53,495 nt of DNA from the NCBI GenBank assembly GCA_030146705.1, contig JASLBE010000066.1, positions 1-53,495 on the forward strand, given 5' to 3'. The notes beneath the pieces are model-generated. The model was not told where the DNA came from. It ran no database searches and was given only the letters and a program-made list of their open reading frames with translations. Every line of letters starts with the position of its first letter. Positions within the stretch are counted from its first letter, which is position 1. Both the position numbers and the translations under genes were made by a program. Below, in pieces: positions 1 to 7,532 of the stretch. This stretch comes from Tissierellales bacterium. Its GTDB lineage: Bacteria; Bacillota; Clostridia; Tissierellales; Tissierellaceae.

Positions 1-146
1 GAACAGAAATGGTAATGCCAGGAGACAACGCAAAATTCATAATAGAATTAATAAATCCAATAGCAGTAGAAGAAGGATTAAGATTCTCAATCCGTGAAGG
101 TGGAAGAACAGTAGGATCAGGAGTTGTAACTAAGATCTTAGTTTAA
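1..146 (+). CDS. tuf: Elongation factor Tu, C-terminal end (partial)
   Basis: The first 146 bases read, in frame from base 3, as the last 47 residues of EF-Tu, ending ...VGSGVVTKILV and a TAA stop at 144-146. The visible part is domain 3 of the GTPase that delivers aminoacyl-tRNA to the ribosome. It contains the conserved E-M-V-M-P-G-D-N and E-G-G-R-T-V-G-S-G stretches. The gene lies directly upstream of the S10 operon, as expected for a Firmicutes str operon (rpsL-rpsG-fusA-tuf). It is closed off by its own terminator, so S10 is transcribed mainly from a separate promoter. The 5' part lies outside the window. Confidence 0.97.
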   Translation, partial: TEMVMPGDNAKFIIELINPIAVEEGLRFSIREGGRTVGSGVVTKILV

Positions 147-157
147 TTAATAAATAT

Positions 158-190
158 TTAAGACCCTAAATTTTTAGGGTCTTATTTTTA
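158..190 (+). terminator. Rho-independent terminator after tuf
   Basis: AAGACCCTAAA (160-170) pairs with TTTAGGGTCTT (173-183) and is followed by a T-rich run. It lies 12 bases after the tuf stop and ends the str operon before the S10 promoter. Confidence 0.9.
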
Positions 191-234
191 AATTAAACTA
201 ATATTATTTATAAAATAAAAGTTTAAAAAAGTAC

Positions 235-263
235 TTGAAATTTACTTGGAAATAGGGTAAACT
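235..263 (+). promoter_or_regulatory. Promoter of the S10 ribosomal operon
   Basis: TTGAAA (235-240), a 17-base spacer and TAAACT (258-263) form a sigma-A type promoter. Transcription would start near 270, giving an rpsJ leader of about 200 nt. The -10 matches consensus at 4 of 6 positions, so other nearby hexamers are possible. Confidence 0.6.
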
Positions 264-269
264 GTAATG

Positions 270-460
270 GTGTTTAAATATAAGCATTGCGATGAAGTGA
301 AAGGTTGCTGAAAACAGGAAATTTTCACTGAGAATGTTCGATTTAAAATCGGGCGACTAGGGTTTTTGTGTCGTTTTGTAAAAATGTATTACAACACACC
401 CGGTAAAGTTTATCGGTAACTCTAAGTTGCATGTAAAAGAGTAGCATGCGCTAAAAGGAG
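270..460 (+). promoter_or_regulatory. Structured 5' leader of the S10 operon
   Basis: This leader of about 190 nt contains no reading frame with a good ribosome site but holds a series of hairpins. AGTGAAA (296-302) pairs with TTTCACT (323-329). GTTCGAT (336-342) pairs with ATCGGGC (348-354). TTGTA (376-380) pairs with TACAA (390-394). CCGGTAA (400-406) pairs with TTATCGG (410-416). GCATG (429-433) pairs with CATGC (445-449), just ahead of the rpsJ ribosome site at 454-462. S10 operons in several bacteria carry leaders bound by ribosomal protein L4 for autogenous control. That this leader does the same is inference from its position. Confidence 0.55.
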
Positions 461-468
461 GGAATTAA

Positions 469-780
469 ATGGCAAACAAGGGTCAAAAAATAAGAATAAG
501 ATTAAAGGCTTATGATCATGAGTTATTAGACTCATCAGCTCAAAAAATAGTTGAATCAGCTAAGAGGACAGGGGCAGAAGTTTCTGGACCTATTCCACTA
601 CCAACTGATATTGAAAAAGTAACTATTTTAAGATCAGTTCACGTAAACAAAGATTCAAGAGAACAGTTCGAACAAAGAACACATAAGAGATTGATTGATA
701 TCTTAAATCCAACTCAAGAAACTGTAGATTCATTAATGAAATTGAATTTACCAGCTGGAGTAGATATAGAGATAAAATAA
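469..780 (+). CDS. rpsJ: 30S ribosomal protein S10
   Basis: This 103-residue protein of the 30S head also acts with NusB in transcription antitermination in other bacteria. It is full length and nearly colinear with known S10 (KIRIRLKAYDHELLD near the N-terminus; the R-S-V-H-V-N-K-D-S-R-E-Q-F-E stretch in the middle). The ATG follows AAAGGAGGG at 454-462. It is the first gene of the 29-gene ribosomal cluster. The 70-base gap after it, which holds a hairpin, is long for this operon. Confidence 0.98.
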   Translation: MANKGQKIRIRLKAYDHELLDSSAQKIVESAKRTGAEVSGPIPLPTDIEKVTILRSVHVNKDSREQFEQRTHKRLIDILNPTQETVDSLMKLNLPAGVDIEIK

Positions 781-793
781 GCTATGCTTAAAA

Positions 794-822
794 GATTGCC
801 TTAATTATAAAAAAAGGTAATC
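794..822 (+). other. Intercistronic hairpin between rpsJ and rplC
   Basis: GATTGCCTT (794-802) pairs over nine positions, one of them G-U, with AAGGTAATC (814-822), leaving an 11-base loop. No T-run follows, so it does not look like a terminator. It could be an mRNA processing or stability element, or a control site upstream of L3. Confidence 0.5.
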
Positions 823-850
823 CGCTGTAAGATAATAGGAGGTGCAATTA

Positions 851-1489
851 ATGAAAAGGATATTAGGTAGAAAAATTGGAATGACTCAAATATATGCTGA
901 AAACGGCAAGGTTATACCAGTTACTGTTATAGAAGCAGAGCCAAATGTTGTAATCCAAAAGAAGACTGTTGAAACTGATGGTTACAATGCTATACAAGTA
1001 GGTTTTGCTAAAGTAGAAGAAAACAAAATGAGAAAAGTGAATAAACCAACTAAGGGACATTTTGAAAAGTCTGAAGTTGAAGTTCATAAAGTTCTAAGAG
1101 AATTCAGGGTTGATAATATAGAAGACTTTGAAATAGGACAAGAAATAAAAGTAGATACATTTGCAGAAGGTGAAATGATAGACGTTACAGGAACTTCTAA
1201 AGGTAAAGGAACTGCTGGTGTTATTAAGAGACACGGCTTCTCTAGAGGTAGGGAAACTCACGGTTCTAAATTCCATAGGGCTCCAGGTGGTATGTCTGCT
1301 GCAACTTATCCAGGAAGAGTTTTCAAGGGTCATAGAATGGCTGGAAGAATGGGTAATGAAAGAGTTACTATTCAAAACTTAGAAGTGGTAAGAGTAGATG
1401 CAGATAAAAACCTTCTTCTTGTAAAAGGTGCAATACCAGGACCTAAAAAAGGACTTGTTTCTATAAAAGAAACTGTAAAGAGTAAATAA
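851..1489 (+). CDS. rplC: 50S ribosomal protein L3
   Basis: L3 is a 212-residue primary 23S rRNA-binding protein that lies near the peptidyl transferase centre. The L3 signature is visible: G-T-S-K-G-K-G-T-A-G-V-I-K-R-H-G-F, then H-G-S-K-F-H-R-A-P-G-G and P-G-R-V-F-K-G-H-R-M-A-G-R-M-G. The ATG at 851 is chosen over an in-frame GTG at 842, because that GTG lies inside the ribosome site ATAGGAGGTG (834-843). Confidence 0.97.
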   Translation: MKRILGRKIGMTQIYAENGKVIPVTVIEAEPNVVIQKKTVETDGYNAIQVGFAKVEENKMRKVNKPTKGHFEKSEVEVHKVLREFRVDNIEDFEIGQEIKVDTFAEGEMIDVTGTSKGKGTAGVIKRHGFSRGRETHGSKFHRAPGGMSAATYPGRVFKGHRMAGRMGNERVTIQNLEVVRVDADKNLLLVKGAIPGPKKGLVSIKETVKSK

Positions 1490-1518
1490 ATTATTAACAT
1501 AAGAAAGGAGGAAATCTA

Positions 1519-2142
1519 ATGCCTAAGGTAAATGTTTTAAATATGCTTGGAGAACAAGTAGAAGAATTAGAATTAAGCGAAGGTATATTCGGTATAGAAG
1601 TTAATGAACATGCGGTTTATGAAGTTGTTAAAAACCAATTAGCTAACAAAAGACAAGGAACTCAATCAGCTAAAACTAGAGCTGAGGTTAGAGGTGGAGG
1701 CAAGAAGCCTTGGAGACAAAAAGGTACAGGTAGAGCTCGTCAAGGTAGTATAAGAGCCCCACATTTTACAGGAGGTGGAGTTGTTTTTGCTCCAAAACCT
1801 AGAGATTATAGCTATAGGGTACCAAAGAAATTAAGGAGATTAGCTTTAAAATCTGTTTTAACATCTAAAGTTGAGAATGGTGAAATCATAATCGTTGACA
1901 ATATAGACTTTGATGCACCAAAAACTAAGGAAATGGCTAAATTCTTAAGTAATATTAAGGCTGACAAAAAAGCACTTATTGTTATGGGAGATAAAAACGA
2001 AAATGTTATAAAATCAGCTAAAAATATTCCTAATGTAGGTACTGCTTTAGTAAATACTATTAACGTATATGATATTATGAATTGTAATTCATTTATAATA
2101 ACTAAAGATGCGGTTAAGAAAGTGGAGGAGGTGTACGCATAA
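1519..2142 (+). CDS. rplD: 50S ribosomal protein L4
   Basis: L4 (207 residues) is an early assembly protein whose extended loop lines the exit tunnel. The basic loop G-G-G-K-K-P-W-R-Q-K-G-T-G-R-A-R-Q-G-S is present around residues 65-85. In E. coli and relatives L4 also represses its own S10 operon through the leader RNA; whether it does so here is untested. The ribosome site is AAAGGAGG (1503-1510). The TAA stop shares one base with the rplW start, indicating translational coupling. Confidence 0.97.
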   Translation: MPKVNVLNMLGEQVEELELSEGIFGIEVNEHAVYEVVKNQLANKRQGTQSAKTRAEVRGGGKKPWRQKGTGRARQGSIRAPHFTGGGVVFAPKPRDYSYRVPKKLRRLALKSVLTSKVENGEIIIVDNIDFDAPKTKEMAKFLSNIKADKKALIVMGDKNENVIKSAKNIPNVGTALVNTINVYDIMNCNSFIITKDAVKKVEEVYA

Positions 2143-2432
2143 TGCTTATTCCACATGATATTATTGTAAAACCAATAATTACGGAAAAAAGTATGGACGA
2201 TATGGCTGAAGGTAAATATACTTTCGAAGTTTCAAAAAGAGCAACAAAAGTTGAAATTAAAAAAGCCGTAGAGGAAATTTTTAATGTAGAAGTTGAAAAA
2301 GTTAACACTATGAATGTTATAGGAAAAATAAAGAGACAAGGCATGACTTCAGGAAGAAGACCAAGTTGGAAAAAAGCTATAGTAAAGCTTAAAGAAGGTT
2401 CAGATCCAATAGAGTTCTTTGAAGGAATGTAA
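2142..2432 (+). CDS. rplW: 50S ribosomal protein L23
   Basis: L23 (96 residues) sits at the exit-tunnel mouth and docks trigger factor and signal recognition particle. The sequence begins MLIPHDIIVKPIITEKS, typical of L23, and contains the F-E-V-x-x-x-A-x-K-x-E-I-K-K-A-V-E block. Its ATG overlaps the last base of the rplD stop (TAATG). The ribosome site GGAGGAGGTG (2125-2134) lies inside rplD. Trigger factor, its partner on the ribosome, is encoded at 33318. Confidence 0.97.
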   Translation: MLIPHDIIVKPIITEKSMDDMAEGKYTFEVSKRATKVEIKKAVEEIFNVEVEKVNTMNVIGKIKRQGMTSGRRPSWKKAIVKLKEGSDPIEFFEGM

Positions 2433-2460
2433 TTAGATCTAGAAAAGGGAGGGAAAACTA

Positions 2461-3309
2461 ATGAGTATAAGAAAATTTAAGGCAACTTCCCCAGGTCTTA
2501 GAGACATGACGGTTTCTACTTTTGAGGAAATAACAAAGACAACTCCAGAAAAGAGTTTATTAAAGAAAATAAACAAAACTGGTGGAAGAAATGCGCAAGG
2601 TAGAATAACTAGTCGTCATAGGGGCGGCGGTGCTAAAAGACAATATAGAATTATAGATTTCAAAAGAAACAAAGATGGTATAGAAGGAAAGGTAGCAGCT
2701 ATTGAATATGATCCAAATAGGACTGCTAACATTGCTTTAATCCACTATGTAGACGGTGAAAAAAGATATATATTAGCACCTAACAAATTAAAGGTTGGAG
2801 ATGTAATTGAGTCTGGAGTAGATGCAGACATTAAGATAGGTAATGCTTTACCACTTAGAAATATCCCGGTTGGTACAGTTGTACACAATGTTGAGTTACA
2901 ACCTGGAAAAGGTGGACAAATGGTTAGGACTGCAGGAGCAAGTGCTCAGTTAATGGCTAAAGAAGGTAAGTATGCACAACTTAGGTTACCATCTTCTGAA
3001 TTTAGGTTAGTAAGATTAGAGTGTCGTGCTACTATAGGACAAGTTGGTAATATAGACCACGAAAACATAACAATTGGTAAGGCAGGTAAGTCTAGACATT
3101 TAGGTATAAGACCACAAACTAGAGGTACTGCAATGAACCCAGTAGACCATCCACACGGTGGTGGAGAGGGAAGAACTGGAATTGGTATGCCATCACCAGT
3201 TACTCCATGGGGTAAACCAACATTAGGATACAAAACTAGAAGAAAAAATCAAAAATCTAGTAAGTTTATTGTAAGAGGTAGACGTAGAGGTAAAAAAGGT
3301 AGAGAATAG
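2461..3309 (+). CDS. rplB: 50S ribosomal protein L2
   Basis: L2 is a core 23S rRNA-binding protein needed for subunit association and peptidyl transfer. It is full length at 282 residues. Visible signatures are G-R-I-T-S-R-H-R-G-G-G near residue 50 and the C-terminal M-N-P-V-D-H-P-H-G-G-G-E-G-R block containing the conserved histidine. It ends in a basic tail, R-G-R-R-R-G-K-K-G-R-E. The ribosome site AAGGGAGGG lies 7-8 bases before the ATG. Confidence 0.98.
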   Translation: MSIRKFKATSPGLRDMTVSTFEEITKTTPEKSLLKKINKTGGRNAQGRITSRHRGGGAKRQYRIIDFKRNKDGIEGKVAAIEYDPNRTANIALIHYVDGEKRYILAPNKLKVGDVIESGVDADIKIGNALPLRNIPVGTVVHNVELQPGKGGQMVRTAGASAQLMAKEGKYAQLRLPSSEFRLVRLECRATIGQVGNIDHENITIGKAGKSRHLGIRPQTRGTAMNPVDHPHGGGEGRTGIGMPSPVTPWGKPTLGYKTRRKNQKSSKFIVRGRRRGKKGRE

Positions 3310-3333
3310 TTAATTGAGGGGAGGCATTAAGTA

Positions 3334-3621
3334 ATGGGAAGATCTCTTAAAAAAGGACCTTTTTGTGATGAACATTTAATGAAGAAAATTGACGCATTAA
3401 ATGAAAGTGATAAAAAGCAAGTAATAAAAACATGGTCACGTCGTTCAACTATATTTCCAGATATGTTAGGTCATACAATTGCGGTTTATGATGGAAGAAA
3501 ACACGTGCCAATTTATATAGTAGAAGATATGGTAGGTCATAAATTAGGTGAGTTTGTACCTACTAGAACGTTCAGAGGACACTCTGCTAGAACTACAGAA
3601 AAATCATCAGCTTTAAAATAG
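3334..3621 (+). CDS. rpsS: 30S ribosomal protein S19
   Basis: S19 (95 residues) is a 30S head protein contacting S13 and the A-site tRNA region. The start M-G-R-S-L-K-K-G-P-F and the conserved T-W-S-R-R-S-T-I-F-P and G-H-K-L-G-E-F-x-P-T-R-T-F-R-G-H blocks are present. The ribosome site GAGGGGAGG precedes the ATG by about ten bases. Confidence 0.98.
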   Translation: MGRSLKKGPFCDEHLMKKIDALNESDKKQVIKTWSRRSTIFPDMLGHTIAVYDGRKHVPIYIVEDMVGHKLGEFVPTRTFRGHSARTTEKSSALK

Positions 3622-3639
3622 GTATAAGGAGGTAATATA

Positions 3640-3975
3640 ATGGAAGCTAGAGCTATAGCAAAACATGTAAGAGTTTCTCCTTTGAAAGTAGGTTTTATTT
3701 GTACTGAAATTAGAGGTAAGCAAGTAGATGAAGCTTTATCTATACTAAAATTCACACCTAAAAAAGGTGCTAAGGTTTTAGAAGATGTTCTTAACTCAGC
3801 AATCGCTAATGCTGAAAATAACTTCGGTTTAGATAGAGAAAATTTATATGTATCAGAAGCCTATGCTAATGATGGTCCACAAATGAAAAGATGGAGACCT
3901 AAGGCAAAAGGAATGGCTAATCCAATAATAAAGAGAACAAGTCATATTGGAGTAGTAGTTAAAGAAAGAGAATAA
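3640..3975 (+). CDS. rplV: 50S ribosomal protein L22
   Basis: L22 (111 residues) contributes a beta-hairpin to the exit tunnel, near the macrolide site. The conserved N-terminus (A-R-A-I-A-K-H-V-R-V-S-P-L-K-V) and the hairpin with R-W-R-P-K-A-K-G-M-A-N-P-I are clear. No insertion is seen in the tunnel hairpin. The ribosome site is AAGGAGG (3626-3632). Confidence 0.97.
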   Translation: MEARAIAKHVRVSPLKVGFICTEIRGKQVDEALSILKFTPKKGAKVLEDVLNSAIANAENNFGLDRENLYVSEAYANDGPQMKRWRPKAKGMANPIIKRTSHIGVVVKERE

Positions 3976-3993
3976 GAAAAGGAGGGATATTGA

Positions 3994-4653
3994 ATGGGTC
4001 AAAAAGTAAACCCACACGGTTTTAGAGTTGGTGTTATTAAGGACTGGGACTCTAAATGGTATGCAGAAGATAAAGATTTTGGAGATTTATTAGTTGAAGA
4101 TTATCATATTCGTAAATATGTTAAAAAAGCTATGTATACAGCTGGAATTTCTACTATTGAAATAGAAAGAGCGGCAAATAGGATAAAAGTAACTATTAAT
4201 ACGGCTAAGCCAGGAATGGTTATCGGTAGGGGTGGTTCTGGAGTTGAAGAACTTAGGACTGAACTTGAAAAAATGACTGGTAAAAAAGTTGTTATTAATG
4301 TTGAGGAAGTAAAAGTTGTTGAATTAGATGCACAATTAGTTGCTGAAAACATTGCATCTCAATTAGAAAGAAGGGTTTCTTTCAGAAGAGCGATGAAACA
4401 ATCTATTCAAAGAACTATGAGATTTGGTGGAAAAGGTATAAAAACTTCAGTATCAGGAAGAGTTGGTGGAGCTGATATGGCTAGAACTGAAGGATATAGT
4501 GAAGGTTCTATCCCACTACAAACTTTAAGAGCAGATATCGATTATGGATTTGCAGAAGCAGATACTACTTACGGTAAAATGGGAGTTAAGGTTTGGATTT
4601 ATAAAGGTGAAATACTTCCTGAAGCACCAGTAGAAAAAAAGGATAACAAATAG
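3994..4653 (+). CDS. rpsC: 30S ribosomal protein S3
   Basis: S3 (219 residues) forms part of the mRNA entry channel. The KH domain core P-G-M-V-I-G-R-G-G-S-G-V-E-E-L appears around residues 75-90. The C-terminal domain follows with M-R-F-G-G-K-G-I-K-T-S-V-S-G-R-V-G-G-A-D-M-A-R-T-E. The start M-G-Q-K-V-N-P-H-G-F-R is typical. The ribosome site is AAAGGAGGG (3977-3985). Confidence 0.98.
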   Translation: MGQKVNPHGFRVGVIKDWDSKWYAEDKDFGDLLVEDYHIRKYVKKAMYTAGISTIEIERAANRIKVTINTAKPGMVIGRGGSGVEELRTELEKMTGKKVVINVEEVKVVELDAQLVAENIASQLERRVSFRRAMKQSIQRTMRFGGKGIKTSVSGRVGGADMARTEGYSEGSIPLQTLRADIDYGFAEADTTYGKMGVKVWIYKGEILPEAPVEKKDNK

Positions 4654-4683
4654 TATAGACGAACTAGGAAGGAGGAAGATATA

Positions 4684-5118
4684 ATGTTAATGCCTAAAAG
4701 AGTTAAGTATCGTAAAGTTCATAGAGGTAGAATGAGGGGTAAAGCGCTTCGTGGAAACACTATAACTTACGGAGAATTCGGATTACAAGCATTAGAGCCA
4801 GCATGGATTACTTCTAACCAAATAGAAGCTGCAAGACGTGCTATGACAAGATATGCAAAAAGAGGCGGAAATGTTTGGATAAAAATATTCCCAGACAAAT
4901 CAGTAACAGCTAAACCAGCTGAAACTCGTATGGGTGCTGGTAAAGGTTCACCAGATTACTGGGTTGCTGTAGTAAAACCAGGAAGAATTTTATTTGAAAT
5001 GGGTGGTGTATCAGAAGAAGTAGCTAGAGAGGCTATGAGACTTGCTGCACATAAATTACCAATAAAAACTAAGTTTGTATCACGTGATGAAGAGGGTGGT
5101 GAATCTAATGAAAGCTAA
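4684..5118 (+). CDS. rplP: 50S ribosomal protein L16
   Basis: L16 (144 residues) organises the A-site region of 23S rRNA. It begins MLMPKRVKYRKVHRGRM, matching the usual M-L-x-P-K-R start. The ATG at 4684 is therefore preferred to the one at 4690, and it also lies at better spacing (8 bases) from GGAGG at 4671-4675. The G-R-I-L-F-E-M-G-G-V block is present. Its 3' end overlaps rpmC by 11 bases. Confidence 0.97.
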   Translation: MLMPKRVKYRKVHRGRMRGKALRGNTITYGEFGLQALEPAWITSNQIEAARRAMTRYAKRGGNVWIKIFPDKSVTAKPAETRMGAGKGSPDYWVAVVKPGRILFEMGGVSEEVAREAMRLAAHKLPIKTKFVSRDEEGGESNES

Positions 5119-5314
5119 AGAAGTTCGCCAATTAACAGCAGTAGAATTAGATAGTAAATTATTAGAATTAAAGACTGAACTGTTTAACTTAAGATTTCAA
5201 TTGGCCACTGGTCAATTAGATAATCCTCAACAAATTAAAACAGTTAGAAAAAATATAGCTCGTGTAAAAACGATTATAAGAGAAAGAGAATTAGGAATAG
5301 GAAAGGAGGTTTAA
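5108..5314 (+). CDS. rpmC: 50S ribosomal protein L29
   Basis: L29 is a small two-helix protein near the tunnel exit, next to L23. It is 68 residues, beginning M-K-A-K-E-V-R-Q-L-T, with L-F-N-L-R-F-Q-L-A-T-G-Q-L-D-N in the first helix. The ATG at 5108 lies inside the end of rplP, 6 bases after GAGGGTGGTG. The overlap implies coupled translation with L16. Longer in-frame readings from upstream lack a ribosome site. Confidence 0.96.
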   Translation: MKAKEVRQLTAVELDSKLLELKTELFNLRFQLATGQLDNPQQIKTVRKNIARVKTIIRERELGIGKEV

Positions 5315-5320
5315 TCTTAG

Positions 5321-5575
5321 ATGGAAAGATCAATGCGTAAAGTTAAAGTTGGTAATGTCGTAAGTGATAAAATGGACAAAACGATAGTAGTAGCAGTTGA
5401 AACCTTCGTAACACATCCTTTATATAAAAAACAATTAAAGAAAACAACTAAGTTTAAAGCTCATGACGAAAATAATGAGTGTGGAATAGGCGATGTAGTA
5501 AAAATTATGGAAACTAGAAAATTAAGTAAAGATAAAAACTGGAGACTAGTTGAAATAGTAGAAAAAGCAAAATAA
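5321..5575 (+). CDS. rpsQ: 30S ribosomal protein S17
   Basis: S17 (84 residues) is a primary 16S rRNA-binding protein. The conserved blocks R-K-V-K-V-G-N-V-V-S-D-K-M-D-K-T-I-V-V and the H-P-L-Y-K-K-x-L-K-K-T-x-K-F-K-A-H-D core are present. The ATG at 5321 follows AAAGGAGGT (5302-5310) at 11 bases, slightly long but acceptable. An internal ATG at residue 5 would be too distant from that site. Confidence 0.96.
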   Translation: MERSMRKVKVGNVVSDKMDKTIVVAVETFVTHPLYKKQLKKTTKFKAHDENNECGIGDVVKIMETRKLSKDKNWRLVEIVEKAK

Positions 5576-5604
5576 AATAATTGTTTTAGAGGGGAGGTAT
5601 TCAA

Positions 5605-5973
5605 ATGATTCAAGTTGAAAGCCGTATGAAAGTAGCAGACAACTCCGGAGCAAGAGAACTTTTAGTAATAAGAGTATTAGGCGGAACTAATAAGAGGTAT
5701 GCTAAAGTTGGAGATACAGTAGTTTGTACAGTAAAATCAGCAACACCAGGTGGAGTTGTTAAAAAAGGTGAAGTGGTTAAAGCTGTAATAGTAAGAACGA
5801 AAGCAGCTGTTAAAAGAGAAGATGGTTCATATATAAAATTTGATGATAACGCAGCAGTTATCTTAAAAGAAGATGGAAGTCCGGTTGGAACACGTATATT
5901 CGGACCAGTTACTAGGGAACTTAGACAAGGTAACTTTATGAGAATCATATCTTTAGCATCAGAAGTATTATAA
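5605..5973 (+). CDS. rplN: 50S ribosomal protein L14
   Basis: L14 (122 residues) lies at the subunit interface and forms intersubunit bridges; it is also the docking site of the silencing factor RsfS. It starts M-I-Q-V-E-S-R-M-K-V-A-D-N-S-G-A-R and contains the G-T-R-I-F-G-P-V-x-R-E-L-R C-terminal signature. The ribosome site GAGGGGAGG is at 5589-5597. Confidence 0.98.
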   Translation: MIQVESRMKVADNSGARELLVIRVLGGTNKRYAKVGDTVVCTVKSATPGGVVKKGEVVKAVIVRTKAAVKREDGSYIKFDDNAAVILKEDGSPVGTRIFGPVTRELRQGNFMRIISLASEVL

Positions 5974-5988
5974 TAGGAGGTGTGTAAG

Positions 5989-6303
5989 ATGAAAATTAAA
6001 ACTGGAGACAAGGTAGTTGTAATTTCTGGAGTATATAAAGACAAACAGGGAAAAGTTTTAAAAGTGTTTCCTAAGGAAAATAGATTAATCGTTGAAAATG
6101 TAAACATGCTTACAAAACATGAGAAGCCTCAAGGTCCTAATAAACCAGGCGGAATTATAAAATCTGAAGGACCAATAAATGTATCTAATGTTATGTATTT
6201 CTGTGATAAATGCAATAAAGGTACACGTGTAGGATACAAGGTATCTGATGACGGTTCAAAGGTAAGAGTTTGTAAAAAATGTGGAGTAGAGTTAAATAAA
6301 TAA
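5989..6303 (+). CDS. rplX: 50S ribosomal protein L24 with C4 zinc-ribbon tail
   Basis: L24 (104 residues) starts 50S assembly. An N-terminal KOW motif is seen (G-D-K-V-V-V-I-S-G-x-x-K-D-K-Q-G-K-V). The C-terminal half has two cysteine pairs, C-D-K-C and C-K-K-C, around G-T-R-V-G, so it is the zinc-binding form of L24. The ATG at 5989 is chosen because the earlier in-frame GTG at 5980 overlaps the ribosome site TAGGAGGTG. Confidence 0.96.
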   Translation: MKIKTGDKVVVISGVYKDKQGKVLKVFPKENRLIVENVNMLTKHEKPQGPNKPGGIIKSEGPINVSNVMYFCDKCNKGTRVGYKVSDDGSKVRVCKKCGVELNK

Positions 6304-6326
6304 CATCGTTGAGAGGAGGTAAAGAT

Positions 6327-6869
6327 ATGACTTCCAGATTAAGAAATAAATATGAGGAAGAAGTTATAGAAGCATTAATGGAAAAGTTCCAATACAGTAA
6401 TGTTATGGAAGTTCCTAAAGTTGAAAAAGTAATTATTAATATGGGTGTAGGAGAGGCTAAAGAAAATCCTAAGACTCTAGAAGCTGCAGTGGAGGAGTTA
6501 GCTATAATAACTGGTCAAAGACCACTTATTACTAAGGCTAAAAAATCAATTGCTAACTTCAAATTAAGAGAAGGAATGAACGTTGGAGCAAAGGTAACTC
6601 TAAGAGGAGAAAGAATGTATGATTTCTTAGATAAATTAATGAATATAGCCCTACCAAGAGTTAGAGACTTTAGAGGTGTTAATAGTAGCTCTTTTGATGG
6701 TAGAGGTAACTATGCATTAGGAATAAAAGAACAATTAATATTCCCTGAGATTGAATACGATAAAGTAGACCGTATAAGAGGATTAGATATAGTTATTGTA
6801 ACTACAGCTAATACTGATGAAGAAGCTAAAGAGTTTTTACAACTTATGGGTATGCCTTTTAAAAAATAG
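6327..6869 (+). CDS. rplE: 50S ribosomal protein L5
   Basis: L5 (180 residues) binds 5S rRNA and contacts P-site tRNA. It carries the L5 signature with L-I-T-K-A-K-K-S-I-A-N-F-K-L-R-E-G and the later F-P-E-I-E-Y-D-K block. The ATG at 6327 is 8 bases after GAGAGGAGG. An earlier in-frame TTG would begin within that ribosome site. Confidence 0.97.
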   Translation: MTSRLRNKYEEEVIEALMEKFQYSNVMEVPKVEKVIINMGVGEAKENPKTLEAAVEELAIITGQRPLITKAKKSIANFKLREGMNVGAKVTLRGERMYDFLDKLMNIALPRVRDFRGVNSSSFDGRGNYALGIKEQLIFPEIEYDKVDRIRGLDIVIVTTANTDEEAKEFLQLMGMPFKK

Positions 6870-6888
6870 ATAAAAGGAGGGAATTGTT

Positions 6889-7074
6889 TTGGCTAAAAAG
6901 TCAATGATTGCAAAACAAAAGAGAAAACAAAAATATAGTACTAGAGAGTACAATAGATGTAAGATCTGTGGAAGACCACATGGTTATTTAAGAAAATATG
7001 GAATATGCCGTATATGCTTTAGAGAATTAGCTCACAAAGGTCAAATACCTGGAGTTAGAAAAGCTAGTTGGTAA
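6889..7074 (+). CDS. rpsZ: 30S ribosomal protein S14, zinc-binding type Z
   Basis: S14 (61 residues) is the short zinc form, with C-K-I-C and C-R-I-C pairs separated by 11 residues. Zinc-free S14 is about 89 residues and lacks these cysteines. Translation starts at TTG, 8 bases after AAAGGAGGG; the second residue alanine and third lysine match other S14 proteins. No zinc-independent paralogue occurs in the window. Confidence 0.97.
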   Translation: MAKKSMIAKQKRKQKYSTREYNRCKICGRPHGYLRKYGICRICFRELAHKGQIPGVRKASW

Positions 7075-7104
7075 TATTTTAATTAAGAGAGGAGGCAATT
7101 AATT

Positions 7105-7500
7105 ATGATGACAGACCCAATAGCAGATATGTTAACAAGAATCAGAAACGGAAATGATGCGAAACATAGTTCTGTTGATATACCAGCGTCAAATATTAAA
7201 AAGGATTTAGCTGAAATTTTAGTAGAAGAAGGCTTTATTAATGGATTTGATGTTTTAGATGATGGTAAACAAGGAGTTATTAGAGTAGATTTAAAATACG
7301 GACCAAATAAAGAAAAAGTTATGTCAGGTATTAGAAGAATTTCTAAACCAGGACTTAGAGTGTATGTTAAAGCGGATGAAATACCTAAGGTTTTAGGCGG
7401 ACTTGGAATAGCTGTAGTTTCAACTTCAAAGGGAATTATGACTGACAAAAAAGCTAGGAAAGAAAATATAGGTGGAGAAGTAATCTGCTACGTATGGTAA
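7105..7500 (+). CDS. rpsH: 30S ribosomal protein S8
   Basis: S8 (131 residues) binds the central domain of 16S rRNA and in E. coli represses the spc operon. It begins M-M-T-D-P-I-A-D-M-L-T-R-I-R-N-G and ends with the conserved G-I-M-T-D-K-K-A-R-K-E-N-I-G-G-E-V block. The first of two adjacent-codon ATGs (7105) lies 9 bases from GGAGG and is preferred over 7108. Confidence 0.97.
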   Translation: MMTDPIADMLTRIRNGNDAKHSSVDIPASNIKKDLAEILVEEGFINGFDVLDDGKQGVIRVDLKYGPNKEKVMSGIRRISKPGLRVYVKADEIPKVLGGLGIAVVSTSKGIMTDKKARKENIGGEVICYVW

Positions 7501-7532
7501 TTAATAGATAACAAACTAGGGAGGTGTACTCA

